A DNA stretch of 60,343 nucleotides from Nitrosomonadales bacterium (lineage in GTDB: Bacteria > Pseudomonadota > Gammaproteobacteria > Burkholderiales > Gallionellaceae). The stretch is from assembly GCA_016177795.1 (NCBI GenBank), contig JACOUM010000011.1, positions 1-60,343 on the forward strand. Reading direction: 5' to 3'. A program made the translations under genes and the position numbers. Under the pieces are notes generated by a model, which made no database searches, was not told where the DNA came from, and saw nothing but the letters and a program-made list of their open reading frames with translations. Positions 1 to 6,984 of this stretch are shown piece after piece; position 1 is the stretch's first letter; every line of letters starts with the position of its first letter.

Positions 1-1
1 C

Positions 2-124
2 GAAATGCTACAAATCTTGAGCCTCACCATGTTCGAGAGAACTCCGCTGGATCAACTGCTTACCAAGACCGCCTTGTCGCCAGATATACAGGACGCCTCC
101 AACCAGTTGGTTCTATTCGATTAA
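2..124 (+). CDS. C-terminal fragment of an IS4-family-like transposase (5' end outside window)
   Basis: An open frame enters from the left edge and stops with TAA at 122-124, giving 40 residues. It contains LQILSLTMFERTPLDQLL and ends NQLVLFD. The pattern ILS(L/V)T.FE.TP...LL followed by NQL.LFD is typical of the C-terminus of IS4-family transposases, as I recall the family. Only the tail is visible, so the catalytic DDE residues cannot be checked. It suggests that the CRISPR locus abuts an insertion sequence. The IS right end should lie within about the next 50 bases, but the matching left end is not in the window. Confidence 0.6.
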   Translation, partial: EMLQILSLTMFERTPLDQLLTKTALSPDIQDASNQLVLFD

Positions 125-316
125 CGTTGGGACACTACTGATAAAAATAATATCTTTCATTCCAATAGCCGCTTTGTGGTGCGGACTGTGAGGCAAACGT
201 CATAAAGCCGACGTTCACTCAATTTTAAGTAATCAACCAATCCCCATTTTGCTAAGCTGCGCGGAGCGCGACGCTGAAATGATGCCCCCTTGTGGGGCAT
301 CTACTTTCAGCGTCTT
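125..316. other. Intergenic stretch between transposase tail and CRISPR array
   Basis: No convincing gene. The first part (125-250) is AT-rich and probably contains the IS right end. The last part forms a long hairpin, listed separately. For an array transcribed on the plus strand this stretch sits where a leader would be. Confidence 0.5.
270..314. repeat. 45-nt near-perfect hairpin two bases before the first CRISPR repeat
   Basis: Outer arms GACGCTGAAA (270-279) and TTTCAGCGTC (305-314) pair over 10 bp. Inner arms GATGCCCC (281-288) and GGGGCATC (294-301) pair over 8 bp around a 5-nt loop. Only a 1/3-nt internal loop interrupts the stem. There is no T-run on either side, so it is not a simple intrinsic terminator. 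It ends two bases before repeat 1 (317), so it could be a leader element, a transcript-end structure or the scar of a mobile element. Confidence 0.7.
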
Positions 317-964
317 GTTCCGACACCCCACCATCGGAATGCCTGATAAACTAGCGCCGCGCGTCGAACAGCAGAAGCGCATGTTCCGACACCCCACCAT
401 CGGAATGCCTGATAAACTGGCCTGCCGGTCGCCGTCGCGTTCGACGCTGTTCCGACACCCCACCATCGGAATGCCTGATAAACTCCTGGCGCCGGCGTCA
501 AGAAGGATCGCTACGTTCCGACACCCCACCGTCGGAATGCCTGATAACCTGGGCTACGCCACCGCCGCATCCATCCATGAGTTCCGACACCCCACCATCG
601 GAATGCCTGATAAACTTAGCAGTAGGGTCACGCATGTTACCCATCGGTTCCGACACCCCACCATCGGAATGCCTGATAAACTAGTAGACTTCACGACACA
701 GCGCTTGCCCAGGTTCCGACACCCCACCATCGGAATGCCTGATAAACTCGCTCATCGCGTCGAACAGCGCGTTGGCCGGTTCCGACACCCCACCATCGGA
801 ATGCCTGATAAACTCCTCAGCAGAAGAAGCCTGATTCGCCCGCTGTTCCGACACCCCACCATCGGAATGCCTGATAAACTGTCTCTTTTCGGTGGAGAGC
901 GCGCTAATGAGTTCCGACACCCCACCATCGGAATGCCTGATAAACTCGGAATGCCTGATAAACT
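317..964 (+). CRISPR. Type II-C CRISPR array, 10 repeats, 9 spacers
   Basis: Ten 36-bp repeats start every 66 bp (317, 383, 449, 515, 581, 647, 713, 779, 845, 911) with nine spacers of exactly 30 bp. The repeat begins GTTCCGACACCCCACC and ends GCCTGATAAACT. Nine copies are identical; the fourth (515-550) has two changes (A17G, A34C). A direct copy of the last 18 bases of the repeat follows the tenth (947-964). The anti-repeat upstream of cas9 is complementary to the plus strand, so crRNAs are read left to right, towards cas2 and against the cas operon, as in Neisseria and Campylobacter type II-C loci. Each repeat ends TG-A-TAAACT, an extended -10, so each spacer may be transcribed from its own repeat. 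Confidence 0.97.
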
Positions 965-1003
965 AGGTCGCACACAGTCGGTTGTTTTGATTGTGAAGTA
1001 GTC

Positions 1004-1336
1004 TTAAAAAAGCTCAACCTGCTCCGGCTGGTTGGGCTTTTTTCTTGTGGGTTTCGTACCGAAAAACTCACGGGTCATCGCGTACTGTTTGTCGGTTACG
1101 AGGAAAAATGCTACTTGTGCGCCTGCTGGGATGCCTAAACGAATGCGCTGGATCGTGGCTTCGGCAACCGCCATTGTAGGGAAGTGGCGTACATAAAGTG
1201 AGTTTTGCAACTGGAAGAAGTTTTCTTGCAACAGGCTTTTGCGGAACAGCGTGTAATCGCGCCGTTCCTCGCGTTCTATCATCGGGCAATCATAAACCGC
1301 GATCACCCACATCACGCGCCATCCGTTGGCCGCCAT
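1004..1336 (-). CDS. cas2: CRISPR-associated endonuclease Cas2 (type II-C)
   Basis: 110 codons. Cas2 is the dimeric core of the Cas1-Cas2 spacer integrase. The N-terminal strand MWVIAVYDCP carries the conserved Asp after the first beta strand, and the ferredoxin-like fold follows, with FRKSLLQENFFQLQNSLYVR and VTDKQYAM as in type II Cas2 proteins. The longer start (1336) keeps the GWRVMWV lead-in typical of the family and has AGGGA upstream. A start at 1312 would overlap the cas1 stop as TGATG. With the longer start the gene overlaps the cas1 3' end by 25 bp, so translation is probably coupled. It is the last gene of the cas operon. Confidence 0.93.
   Translation of the reverse strand: MAANGWRVMWVIAVYDCPMIEREERRDYTLFRKSLLQENFFQLQNSLYVRHFPTMAVAEATIQRIRLGIPAGAQVAFFLVTDKQYAMTREFFGTKPTRKKPNQPEQVELF
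1006..1043. terminator. Bidirectional terminator between CRISPR array and cas2
   Basis: A run of six A (1006-1011), GCTCAACC (1012-1019), a 10-nt loop, GGTTGGGC (1030-1037) and six T (1038-1043) form a symmetric intrinsic terminator. On the plus strand it would end array transcripts. On the minus strand it overlaps the last codons of cas2 and would end the cas operon. Confidence 0.85.
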
Positions 1337-2259
1337 TTCTCATCTTCCCTGTTAGTAACCAGTCCTTCTGGAAGCGCCAGCTTCTTGCTTTTGCCATCAA
1401 GGATGCGCACGAAGCTGGCGATGCTCGCATCAATCGCGGCGTGCAGCCGCATGTCTTGCCCCGCCATACGTACAGGGCGTTCGACGAACCCAAGCAAATA
1501 GCGCTTGGCGCGGCTGTCGAATTCCGGCGCTTCGCTCCAGGTATCGGCATCATCAGCCAGGTGCACATCCACCAGAAAGCGATACGGCTCGATGAAATCG
1601 TCCGCCAAGTTGAACGCATTGCCCGCATTGCAATGTCCCAAGCCCAGCGTGCCATTGAGTCCGGCAGAGACCAAGGAGCGAGCGATCATGGCGCGTAGCA
1701 CGGCATAACCATAGTTGAGGCGAATGTTCAGCGGGTCTTCCGCACCTTCCTTGCTGCGTTTGAATGTCTCCGGGAACAGGTTATTCCAATAGTGCTTTGC
1801 GCCTTGGCCCTCTGCGTTGCTTTTGTCGCCATGCTGTACTTGTGTTGCGAGACGTTCCAAGCGTAATGCGCCGTTGCGTTTCAGGCCGCGCAAGGCATGA
1901 GCTTGCATGGATAACTTGGCGGAAATTAGTTGTTGCCATAACTCGCCGCGTTTCTCGTTGGCATCCAGTGCAATTTGCTGCCGCAGCCTGCCTGCATCAA
2001 GCCCCGTGGCGGCAAGTGGAATTTGCATGGCGCATGGCATGTGTCGCGCATCGGTGACCATCACTGCCGCTCCGGCTTCGGCGAGTGCACGCAAGACGGC
2101 GACCGAGAGCGTGGCGGTGTGGTGTTCGAGGCAAAGCACAGCCACATCCTTGGGCGAGACAAACGCATGGTCGAAGCCGTCCCGCTCAATTTTCAGCCGC
2201 CCCGTGTCTATGCGCAGGTGGGCAGGATTTTCGATGACGAGGACACGCTGTTCTGACAT
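1312..2259 (-). CDS. cas1: CRISPR-associated endonuclease/integrase Cas1 (type II-C)
   Basis: 315 codons, normal length for type II Cas1. With Cas2 it integrates new spacers at the leader-repeat junction. The metal-binding triad can be placed at Glu150 (SNAEGQGAKHYW), His209 (LGLGHCNAGN) and the acidic cluster ADDFIEPYR (Asp220/Asp221/Glu224). The start lies 10 bp after the cas9 stop, so the two are co-transcribed. No cas4 or csn2 is present, which together with the gene order cas9-cas1-cas2 defines subtype II-C. Confidence 0.96.
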   Translation of the reverse strand: MSEQRVLVIENPAHLRIDTGRLKIERDGFDHAFVSPKDVAVLCLEHHTATLSVAVLRALAEAGAAVMVTDARHMPCAMQIPLAATGLDAGRLRQQIALDANEKRGELWQQLISAKLSMQAHALRGLKRNGALRLERLATQVQHGDKSNAEGQGAKHYWNNLFPETFKRSKEGAEDPLNIRLNYGYAVLRAMIARSLVSAGLNGTLGLGHCNAGNAFNLADDFIEPYRFLVDVHLADDADTWSEAPEFDSRAKRYLLGFVERPVRMAGQDMRLHAAIDASIASFVRILDGKSKKLALPEGLVTNREDEKWRPTDGA

Positions 2260-2269
2260 GGCAGATTAC

Positions 2270-5200
2270 CTAGCCAATTAGCGAAAGTCGTTTGACGGCC
2301 TGCGTAAATGCCACCTTCTTTTTTCCAGAGCCGGCTTCCGTAATTTTGTCAAAAGATCGAGGATCAACCATTGGAATTAGAAAAATGTTCCCCTCCGCTG
2401 TGAAATAGCCAACCCGATAATGCTTCCCATCCTTGGAATCTTTAATTGTGTCTCCCTTGTAAAACCGTACCACACCTTGTGATACGAGTTTATTTTTGCC
2501 TCGCATGGCATCGCGAATTTTTACCAAGCGCGGTTCACTTGATCCATCCGTGATTAATTCCAGATAGGCATACCCTTCATTGACGAGATATTTGTGATGT
2601 TCACCATGGCGGCTAGTGAACCCAATGGGCTGTGCATCTTCGGCATAGTTTTCAAAGCAACGTACCTTGTGGATAGGGTTGTCATAGAGCGGATGCCGGA
2701 TTGGCAATACTAATGCAGCTCCGGCCTCCATGCCGTTAGCAATGCGATCCTCGAATGTATCGCCGACAATACGCCGCACGTCATCGCTGATGATAGAGGC
2801 AATCGCTTTGCGCGCGGCTTCCAATTTTGTTTTTCCCTGCACTTTGCCCATGTTTTCGATTGGTTGACGCAATGTAAGGCGTAACCTATCTTCGCCTTCG
2901 CGTTGCCCTACACCATAAGCAGTACTCTTAAACAATGCGCCATCCGGGTAGCGATCCGGCTTGATGGAAATGTTGCATTCACGTACAGCATTAAGTGCGG
3001 CAGCACGCACGTTGCGCAAAGGCGGCTCAGGCACTTCGAGGCGCAACCGTGTTTCACTCTTCATGCGGCGTTCGCGTTCTTCTTGTGTTTCGCCTTCGCG
3101 CGGTTGCATCTTTTCGGCGGCGGTCTTGTAGTTCTTCGCCATTTGCTGGAATAGCCCGCGCGAGGTGAGTGCCAGTGTGATCGCATCAATCAAATGGTGG
3201 CGATGGTCGAGACGTTTATCTATTCGTCGGTTGAAATCGAAACCGGGATTCGCTTTGCGGTCTTCACTCCTGACCGGATGCCCTTCAAGGTATTTCTTGA
3301 GGTTGTCAAAATCGTTCTGCGCAATCAGCTTCCCTTCAGTATCCAGCAGAGGTAGGTTATTTTCGATGCGAACCTCAGGGATTACGGTTTCCATCTTCCA
3401 GTTTCTGCGCAGCATGGATGTTAGTTCGCCACGCGAAACGGATACATTGTTGGGGCATAGGCATTCCAGCCATTGCACTGCTTCTTTTGCGATCCATGAG
3501 GTTTGGTGAAACTGGCGATCAGCAAAGCCATTCACAGATTCATCGGTCAGCACTTCACGCTCAAAATCTTTAAGGCGCAGCAGCTTGGCTTTGCGGTAAC
3601 GCTTTTTTGTTTCAAACCGAATAGCAGAGGCTTCAACGGATTGCCAGCGATCTGTATTACCCCATCTCTCCCAAGGTGTGAGATCGCCCTTTTCTTGGTT
3701 GCAACCGTGATGAGCAAGCACGATTTCAGAATTTTTCATGCCTACCTGTGTGAGCGATTTTGGGATGATGTGTTCGTATTCCGTTGCACTACCCGATAGC
3801 GTTTCTGCAAGGCTGATGTTTTTGTTGCAGTAGGGGCAAAAGCTTTTGTCTTGTTCTACCCAAAGCAGGTAGCGTCGAATCTTGGATGGTGTCGGCGTTT
3901 GATTGTGCGCGCGAATTTCTTTTTCCGCTTCACGCCGAGCCTTGTTTTGTTTGTTGATGTCGCTTTCGCGCTCGTTACGGCGGCTGATGCCCAAGCTCAT
4001 CTCGCGTGCCATTTCAACCACGATTTCGGCTAGCTCATACTTTTGCTCCTTCTTGGCAAGTTCGGCAATCATCTTGTTCACTGTCCAGCGAATCTGGCGC
4101 AGCGAACCATCCACTACGGCGTTGCCGGTAGATTCAGGCGCGGGCAGTTTACCCATGCGCTTGATCTCGCGGTTGAGCGATTTCGGGTAACACACGCGAA
4201 TGGCAGCTTCTTCATCCATGCGCTTCATATCGTCTTGCCAATTACCCGGCCAGTTAGGCTCTTCCAGCCAGTCAGCGAGATTGTTCAACGCTTTGACGGA
4301 GTAGGAAGCGCGTCCACCGTCAAAGTCCATTTTGCTCAGACGGTCGAAATTGTCGTGTTCCTTGATTTGGTTGACGAAGGCAATCAAGGGTTCGCTGAAC
4401 TGGCGCGGCTTGCCATCGCGTTTGACGAAACTGGTGTGCCACTCTGGGTCATCAAGTTGTTCCGGGGAGCCGATCTCCGCAAGAAAGTTGATGGTGGCAA
4501 TCTGCGTTTTTTCATCCAGAGCGCGGAAGGCCTGTTCAAGATTGGCAGCGCGTTCCGGGTGTTTTTTTGTGCTGTGTCTATCCAGTTTGCGCAGTGCTGC
4601 TAGTGTGCTGTTGCCAAGCAACTCTTCGCGGCTGGCGCGGTCAAGGTTTAGTCCCTTGCCTTGTGGTTTGGCGTATCCGGCACTTTCCAGAGCTTCGTAG
4701 ATGTCATCGAATTTCACCTTGTCGTTGTGGTTGAGCATGTTTCGGATGACTCGCTTTTGGTCTGGTGTAATTGGTTCTGCGCGTTTCCCAGCACCCCAGC
4801 GCAAATCTGCCAGTGTTTTTTCAATGCGGAAACGCTGAAAGGCCATTTGTGCGCGAGGTGCGCGCGGCAACGTCGGTTCGAGTCCGCATTGTCCAACCAG
4901 ATCGGCAGCCGATTTTAACGGGCGCTGGTAGAACAGCGCTTCATGGAAATGTTCGCGGATAGGTTTGCCGTCATGTGTTCCATTCAGGATGTCGTGATGC
5001 TTGGTCTGCATATCCCAGATGGTGTTGAATTCATGCTCGACCATTTTGCGGAGTGCGTAGAGATTCTTTGGAGCGTTCGTGTTTTCGCTTTTTTTGCTCT
5101 TCGGTTCGTCGCTGATTTCTTTTACCTTGAGCTTGGTTGGCAAGCCACTCTCCATGCGATGCAGCAAATATTGCCCAAGCGTAATGCCAGTGTCGTTCTC

Positions 5201-5698
5201 ATCCTTGAGTGCTATGCCGCGCTTTGTGGCGAGTGCTCTCATGGCAAGGCTGAGTTCGCTGGAGCCTTCTGCGACCTCGCCTTTTTTCTTGGCCTTGAAT
5301 TCACCCTTGTAACCGCGCCGTTTGGATAGGCGCAGAAAGATACACAATAAATCGTCAAGCTCGACGCGCTCGGTCGCAGCCTGGGCGCGCAGATAGGGGA
5401 GGGTGCTGCCATCGTTGGGAGCGACTTCTTTGCGCTTTAGTCCGAGCAAGCTGGCAAGACTTGCGATGCGCCGCAAGCGTGAAGCACGCCGATCAATCTG
5501 GCGACGCTGCATCCGCGCCTTGCGCCGCCCGGCTTTCTTGGAAACCAATGCGCCTTGCGCATTTTCAAGCGGCTCGCTGAAAATCCTGACGTGATGCCAG
5601 ATCAGCGCATCCAGTTGCCCATCCTTATCCAGCGATACTGCTGCAGCCCCAATCGATGCCGTACCCACGTCTAACCCCAAACGATATTTCACAACCAT
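2270..5698 (-). CDS. cas9: CRISPR-associated endonuclease Cas9, subtype II-C
   Basis: 1142 codons, in the compact II-C size range. RNA-guided DNA endonuclease using the tracrRNA encoded beside it. RuvC-I has Asp10 in YRLGLDVGTASIG. An arginine-rich bridge helix spans about residues 55-80 (AGRRKARMQRR). RuvC-II is AEIVVEMARE with Glu562. The HNH domain has CPYC (621-624), YEHIIPKS with His643, and a downstream CNQEKGD. RuvC-III is HRHHLIDA with His835 and Asp838. All catalytic residues are present, so both nuclease domains should be active. The C-terminal 300 residues form the WED/PAM-interacting part and are the least conserved; the PAM cannot be read from this window. ATG start, weak ribosome site, a probable promoter 40 bp upstream, and no frameshift. 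Confidence 0.97.
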   Translation of the reverse strand: MVVKYRLGLDVGTASIGAAAVSLDKDGQLDALIWHHVRIFSEPLENAQGALVSKKAGRRKARMQRRQIDRRASRLRRIASLASLLGLKRKEVAPNDGSTLPYLRAQAATERVELDDLLCIFLRLSKRRGYKGEFKAKKKGEVAEGSSELSLAMRALATKRGIALKDENDTGITLGQYLLHRMESGLPTKLKVKEISDEPKSKKSENTNAPKNLYALRKMVEHEFNTIWDMQTKHHDILNGTHDGKPIREHFHEALFYQRPLKSAADLVGQCGLEPTLPRAPRAQMAFQRFRIEKTLADLRWGAGKRAEPITPDQKRVIRNMLNHNDKVKFDDIYEALESAGYAKPQGKGLNLDRASREELLGNSTLAALRKLDRHSTKKHPERAANLEQAFRALDEKTQIATINFLAEIGSPEQLDDPEWHTSFVKRDGKPRQFSEPLIAFVNQIKEHDNFDRLSKMDFDGGRASYSVKALNNLADWLEEPNWPGNWQDDMKRMDEEAAIRVCYPKSLNREIKRMGKLPAPESTGNAVVDGSLRQIRWTVNKMIAELAKKEQKYELAEIVVEMAREMSLGISRRNERESDINKQNKARREAEKEIRAHNQTPTPSKIRRYLLWVEQDKSFCPYCNKNISLAETLSGSATEYEHIIPKSLTQVGMKNSEIVLAHHGCNQEKGDLTPWERWGNTDRWQSVEASAIRFETKKRYRKAKLLRLKDFEREVLTDESVNGFADRQFHQTSWIAKEAVQWLECLCPNNVSVSRGELTSMLRRNWKMETVIPEVRIENNLPLLDTEGKLIAQNDFDNLKKYLEGHPVRSEDRKANPGFDFNRRIDKRLDHRHHLIDAITLALTSRGLFQQMAKNYKTAAEKMQPREGETQEERERRMKSETRLRLEVPEPPLRNVRAAALNAVRECNISIKPDRYPDGALFKSTAYGVGQREGEDRLRLTLRQPIENMGKVQGKTKLEAARKAIASIISDDVRRIVGDTFEDRIANGMEAGAALVLPIRHPLYDNPIHKVRCFENYAEDAQPIGFTSRHGEHHKYLVNEGYAYLELITDGSSEPRLVKIRDAMRGKNKLVSQGVVRFYKGDTIKDSKDGKHYRVGYFTAEGNIFLIPMVDPRSFDKITEAGSGKKKVAFTQAVKRLSLIG

Positions 5699-5703
5699 GT
5701 CGC

Positions 5704-5732
5704 TTGCCCCTTTGAGTTATGTTATGTAGGAT
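5704..5732 (+). promoter_or_regulatory. Candidate tracrRNA promoter
   Basis: TTGCCC (5704-5709), 17 bp, then TAGGAT (5727-5732), each matching four of six sigma-70 consensus positions. The predicted start is near 5739, at the first bases of the anti-repeat. It overlaps the expected cas9 start region on the other strand. Confidence 0.5.
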
Positions 5733-5736
5733 GCGA

Positions 5737-5745
5737 ACTGTATCA
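5737..5745 (-). promoter_or_regulatory. Candidate extended -10 promoter for cas9 inside the anti-repeat
   Basis: Read on the minus strand this is TG-A-TACAGT, an extended -10 box. It is the anti-repeat version of the TG-A-TAAACT that ends every CRISPR repeat. A start near 5730 would give a leader of about 32 nt before the cas9 ATG. There is no recognisable -35, as is usual for extended -10 promoters. Confidence 0.5.
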
Positions 5746-5831
5746 GGTATTCCGATGGTGGGGACTGTCGGCAACAAGGGCTTAAATGCCCACCGATACG
5801 AGACGGGCACTTCGGTGCCCGTTTCTTTTTT
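5739..5831 (+). ncRNA. tracrRNA
   Basis: The anti-repeat (5737-5775) pairs with the plus-strand repeat along nearly its whole length. There is an uninterrupted 15-bp block (CCCCACCATCGGAAT in the repeat), one G-U pair, and bulges of 1 and 2 nt near the spacer-proximal end. Two mismatches fall at the far end. A short hairpin with GGGC/GCCC arms (5778-5791) and a terminator hairpin follow. The transcript would be about 90 nt. Encoding it divergently from cas9, right beside it, is a common type II layout. Its orientation fixes the array's direction. Confidence 0.9.
5803..5831 (+). terminator. Intrinsic terminator of tracrRNA
   Basis: ACGGGCAC (5803-5810), loop TTCG, GTGCCCGT (5815-5822), then TTCTTTTTT (5823-5831). 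A stable UUCG tetraloop with a U-tract. Confidence 0.92.
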
Positions 5832-5964
5832 CGAGGGTGATAGTCTGCTTTTACGTTCTCCTAGGGCAGATCAGTGTCGTTACCGGAAGTTCGCGTTTCC
5901 CGGAACCAGAAGATGATCTGTCTATAAAATACAGTGTCAATATGTCAAACCGGGTCGATGTTGT

Positions 5965-6870
5965 ATGCCCAACAGAATAGAAAAATTCATCGCCAAGCAC
6001 TTGGCTGTGACTCTTGCTCCAGAGTGCGGCGAGGTTTTGTCTGATTTCCGCGTCAAGCGTGACGGATGGGTCAAGATGCCTGACGAGATTGAATTGGTGC
6101 TCAAGAACTTGGGGCTTGGTGCGTACTACGTTATAGCCTACGAGGATGAGCTTCGCATTCATAACTGTCTTTACAAGGCTATATTCCCCGAAAATACCGT
6201 CGAAGAATTGAAAAAGATCGACGCCGAATTTTTCGCAGCCAGTGCAGAAGAAAAGCTCGCGCTTATCAATCAAGAATGGCTATTTTCCCCGGATGGGGGA
6301 ATTCAATTCGAGTGGGAGGACTTTTTTCCTAAAACTGAAGAGGCCAAAGAAGTTGCCCGGCAGCGTTTTGAATCCCTATCAGAGGAAGAAAAGAAAGAGG
6401 CCGTTTTCCGGCTGGCAATGTTCATAGCGTTTTTTTATTCCTTCTTCTACAACACGCTTTCCCTGATGGTTCACGGGCAGAAGCTAACCACGTTGGTCCC
6501 CCTTGCTTTGCGTGGAGATAAGGAGGCCTTCTGTAAGGCTGCTCAGATCGATAGAAACCTTCTCAGCGGACATCCCTATTTTAAGGATACATATGCCCGT
6601 TTGCAGGCTGGCGAGGATAAGGATTTTTTGGACGCTCTCTTATATCGCATCGGCAACCCTAGCACGCGGGGTAAATTGAGGTTTCCTGCGCTCTATATGG
6701 TGTTCACCATACTGGAAAGCTTTGACTGGCTAGATGATTTCACAGCCTCAGAGATTTTGGATATATGCGACGAGGCCAAGCTGGATCGCTTTCAGAATCG
6801 TATTGAGGATGGAAACTATTTAACAAAGCGTCGCATTGAGTACCGCCGATTCCAGAAAATCAGCAAATAG
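5965..6870 (+). CDS. Uncharacterised 301-residue protein next to the CRISPR-Cas locus
   Basis: I do not recognise this family. It is a soluble-looking, acidic protein with alternating charged stretches (SLSEEEKKEA), one hydrophobic aromatic segment near residues 150-170 (FIAFFYSFFYNTLSLMV) and an alpha-helical C-terminal half. No cysteine pairs, P-loop or signal peptide are visible. It starts 134 bp after the tracrRNA terminator on the same strand and ends before the rep gene. An AT-rich TATAAAAT precedes it. Base composition is lower in GC than the chromosomal genes to the right, which fits acquired DNA. Its position suggests a cargo gene of the same island; a link to CRISPR function is only possible, not shown. 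Confidence 0.75.
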   Translation: MPNRIEKFIAKHLAVTLAPECGEVLSDFRVKRDGWVKMPDEIELVLKNLGLGAYYVIAYEDELRIHNCLYKAIFPENTVEELKKIDAEFFAASAEEKLALINQEWLFSPDGGIQFEWEDFFPKTEEAKEVARQRFESLSEEEKKEAVFRLAMFIAFFYSFFYNTLSLMVHGQKLTTLVPLALRGDKEAFCKAAQIDRNLLSGHPYFKDTYARLQAGEDKDFLDALLYRIGNPSTRGKLRFPALYMVFTILESFDWLDDFTASEILDICDEAKLDRFQNRIEDGNYLTKRRIEYRRFQKISK

Positions 6871-6873
6871 TCA

Positions 6874-6900
6874 ATGCACTTAAATTCTTTTTTAGTGCAT
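6874..6900 (+). terminator. Hairpin after the uncharacterised gene
   Basis: ATGCACT (6874-6880) and AGTGCAT (6894-6900) pair around an AT-rich loop. There is no downstream T-run, so it may be a weak terminator or an operator for the next gene. Confidence 0.35.
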
Positions 6901-6984
6901 CGAATTCCTGATTCCTGAAGCATAAATTCCGAAACCGTTGCAGGGAGTATTTCGCATACCTGCCGACGGTAAGGAGTTTTTTAA

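Noticed and set aside
233..1001. Long open frames on both strands through the CRISPR array (up to 250 codons)
   Set aside because: The 66-bp period is a multiple of three, so the repeats keep frames open and give a repeating peptide. This is an artefact of the array.
2903..5594. Several plus-strand open frames antisense to cas9
   Set aside because: They have no ribosome sites or recognisable domains, and lie fully inside a gene with all its motifs.
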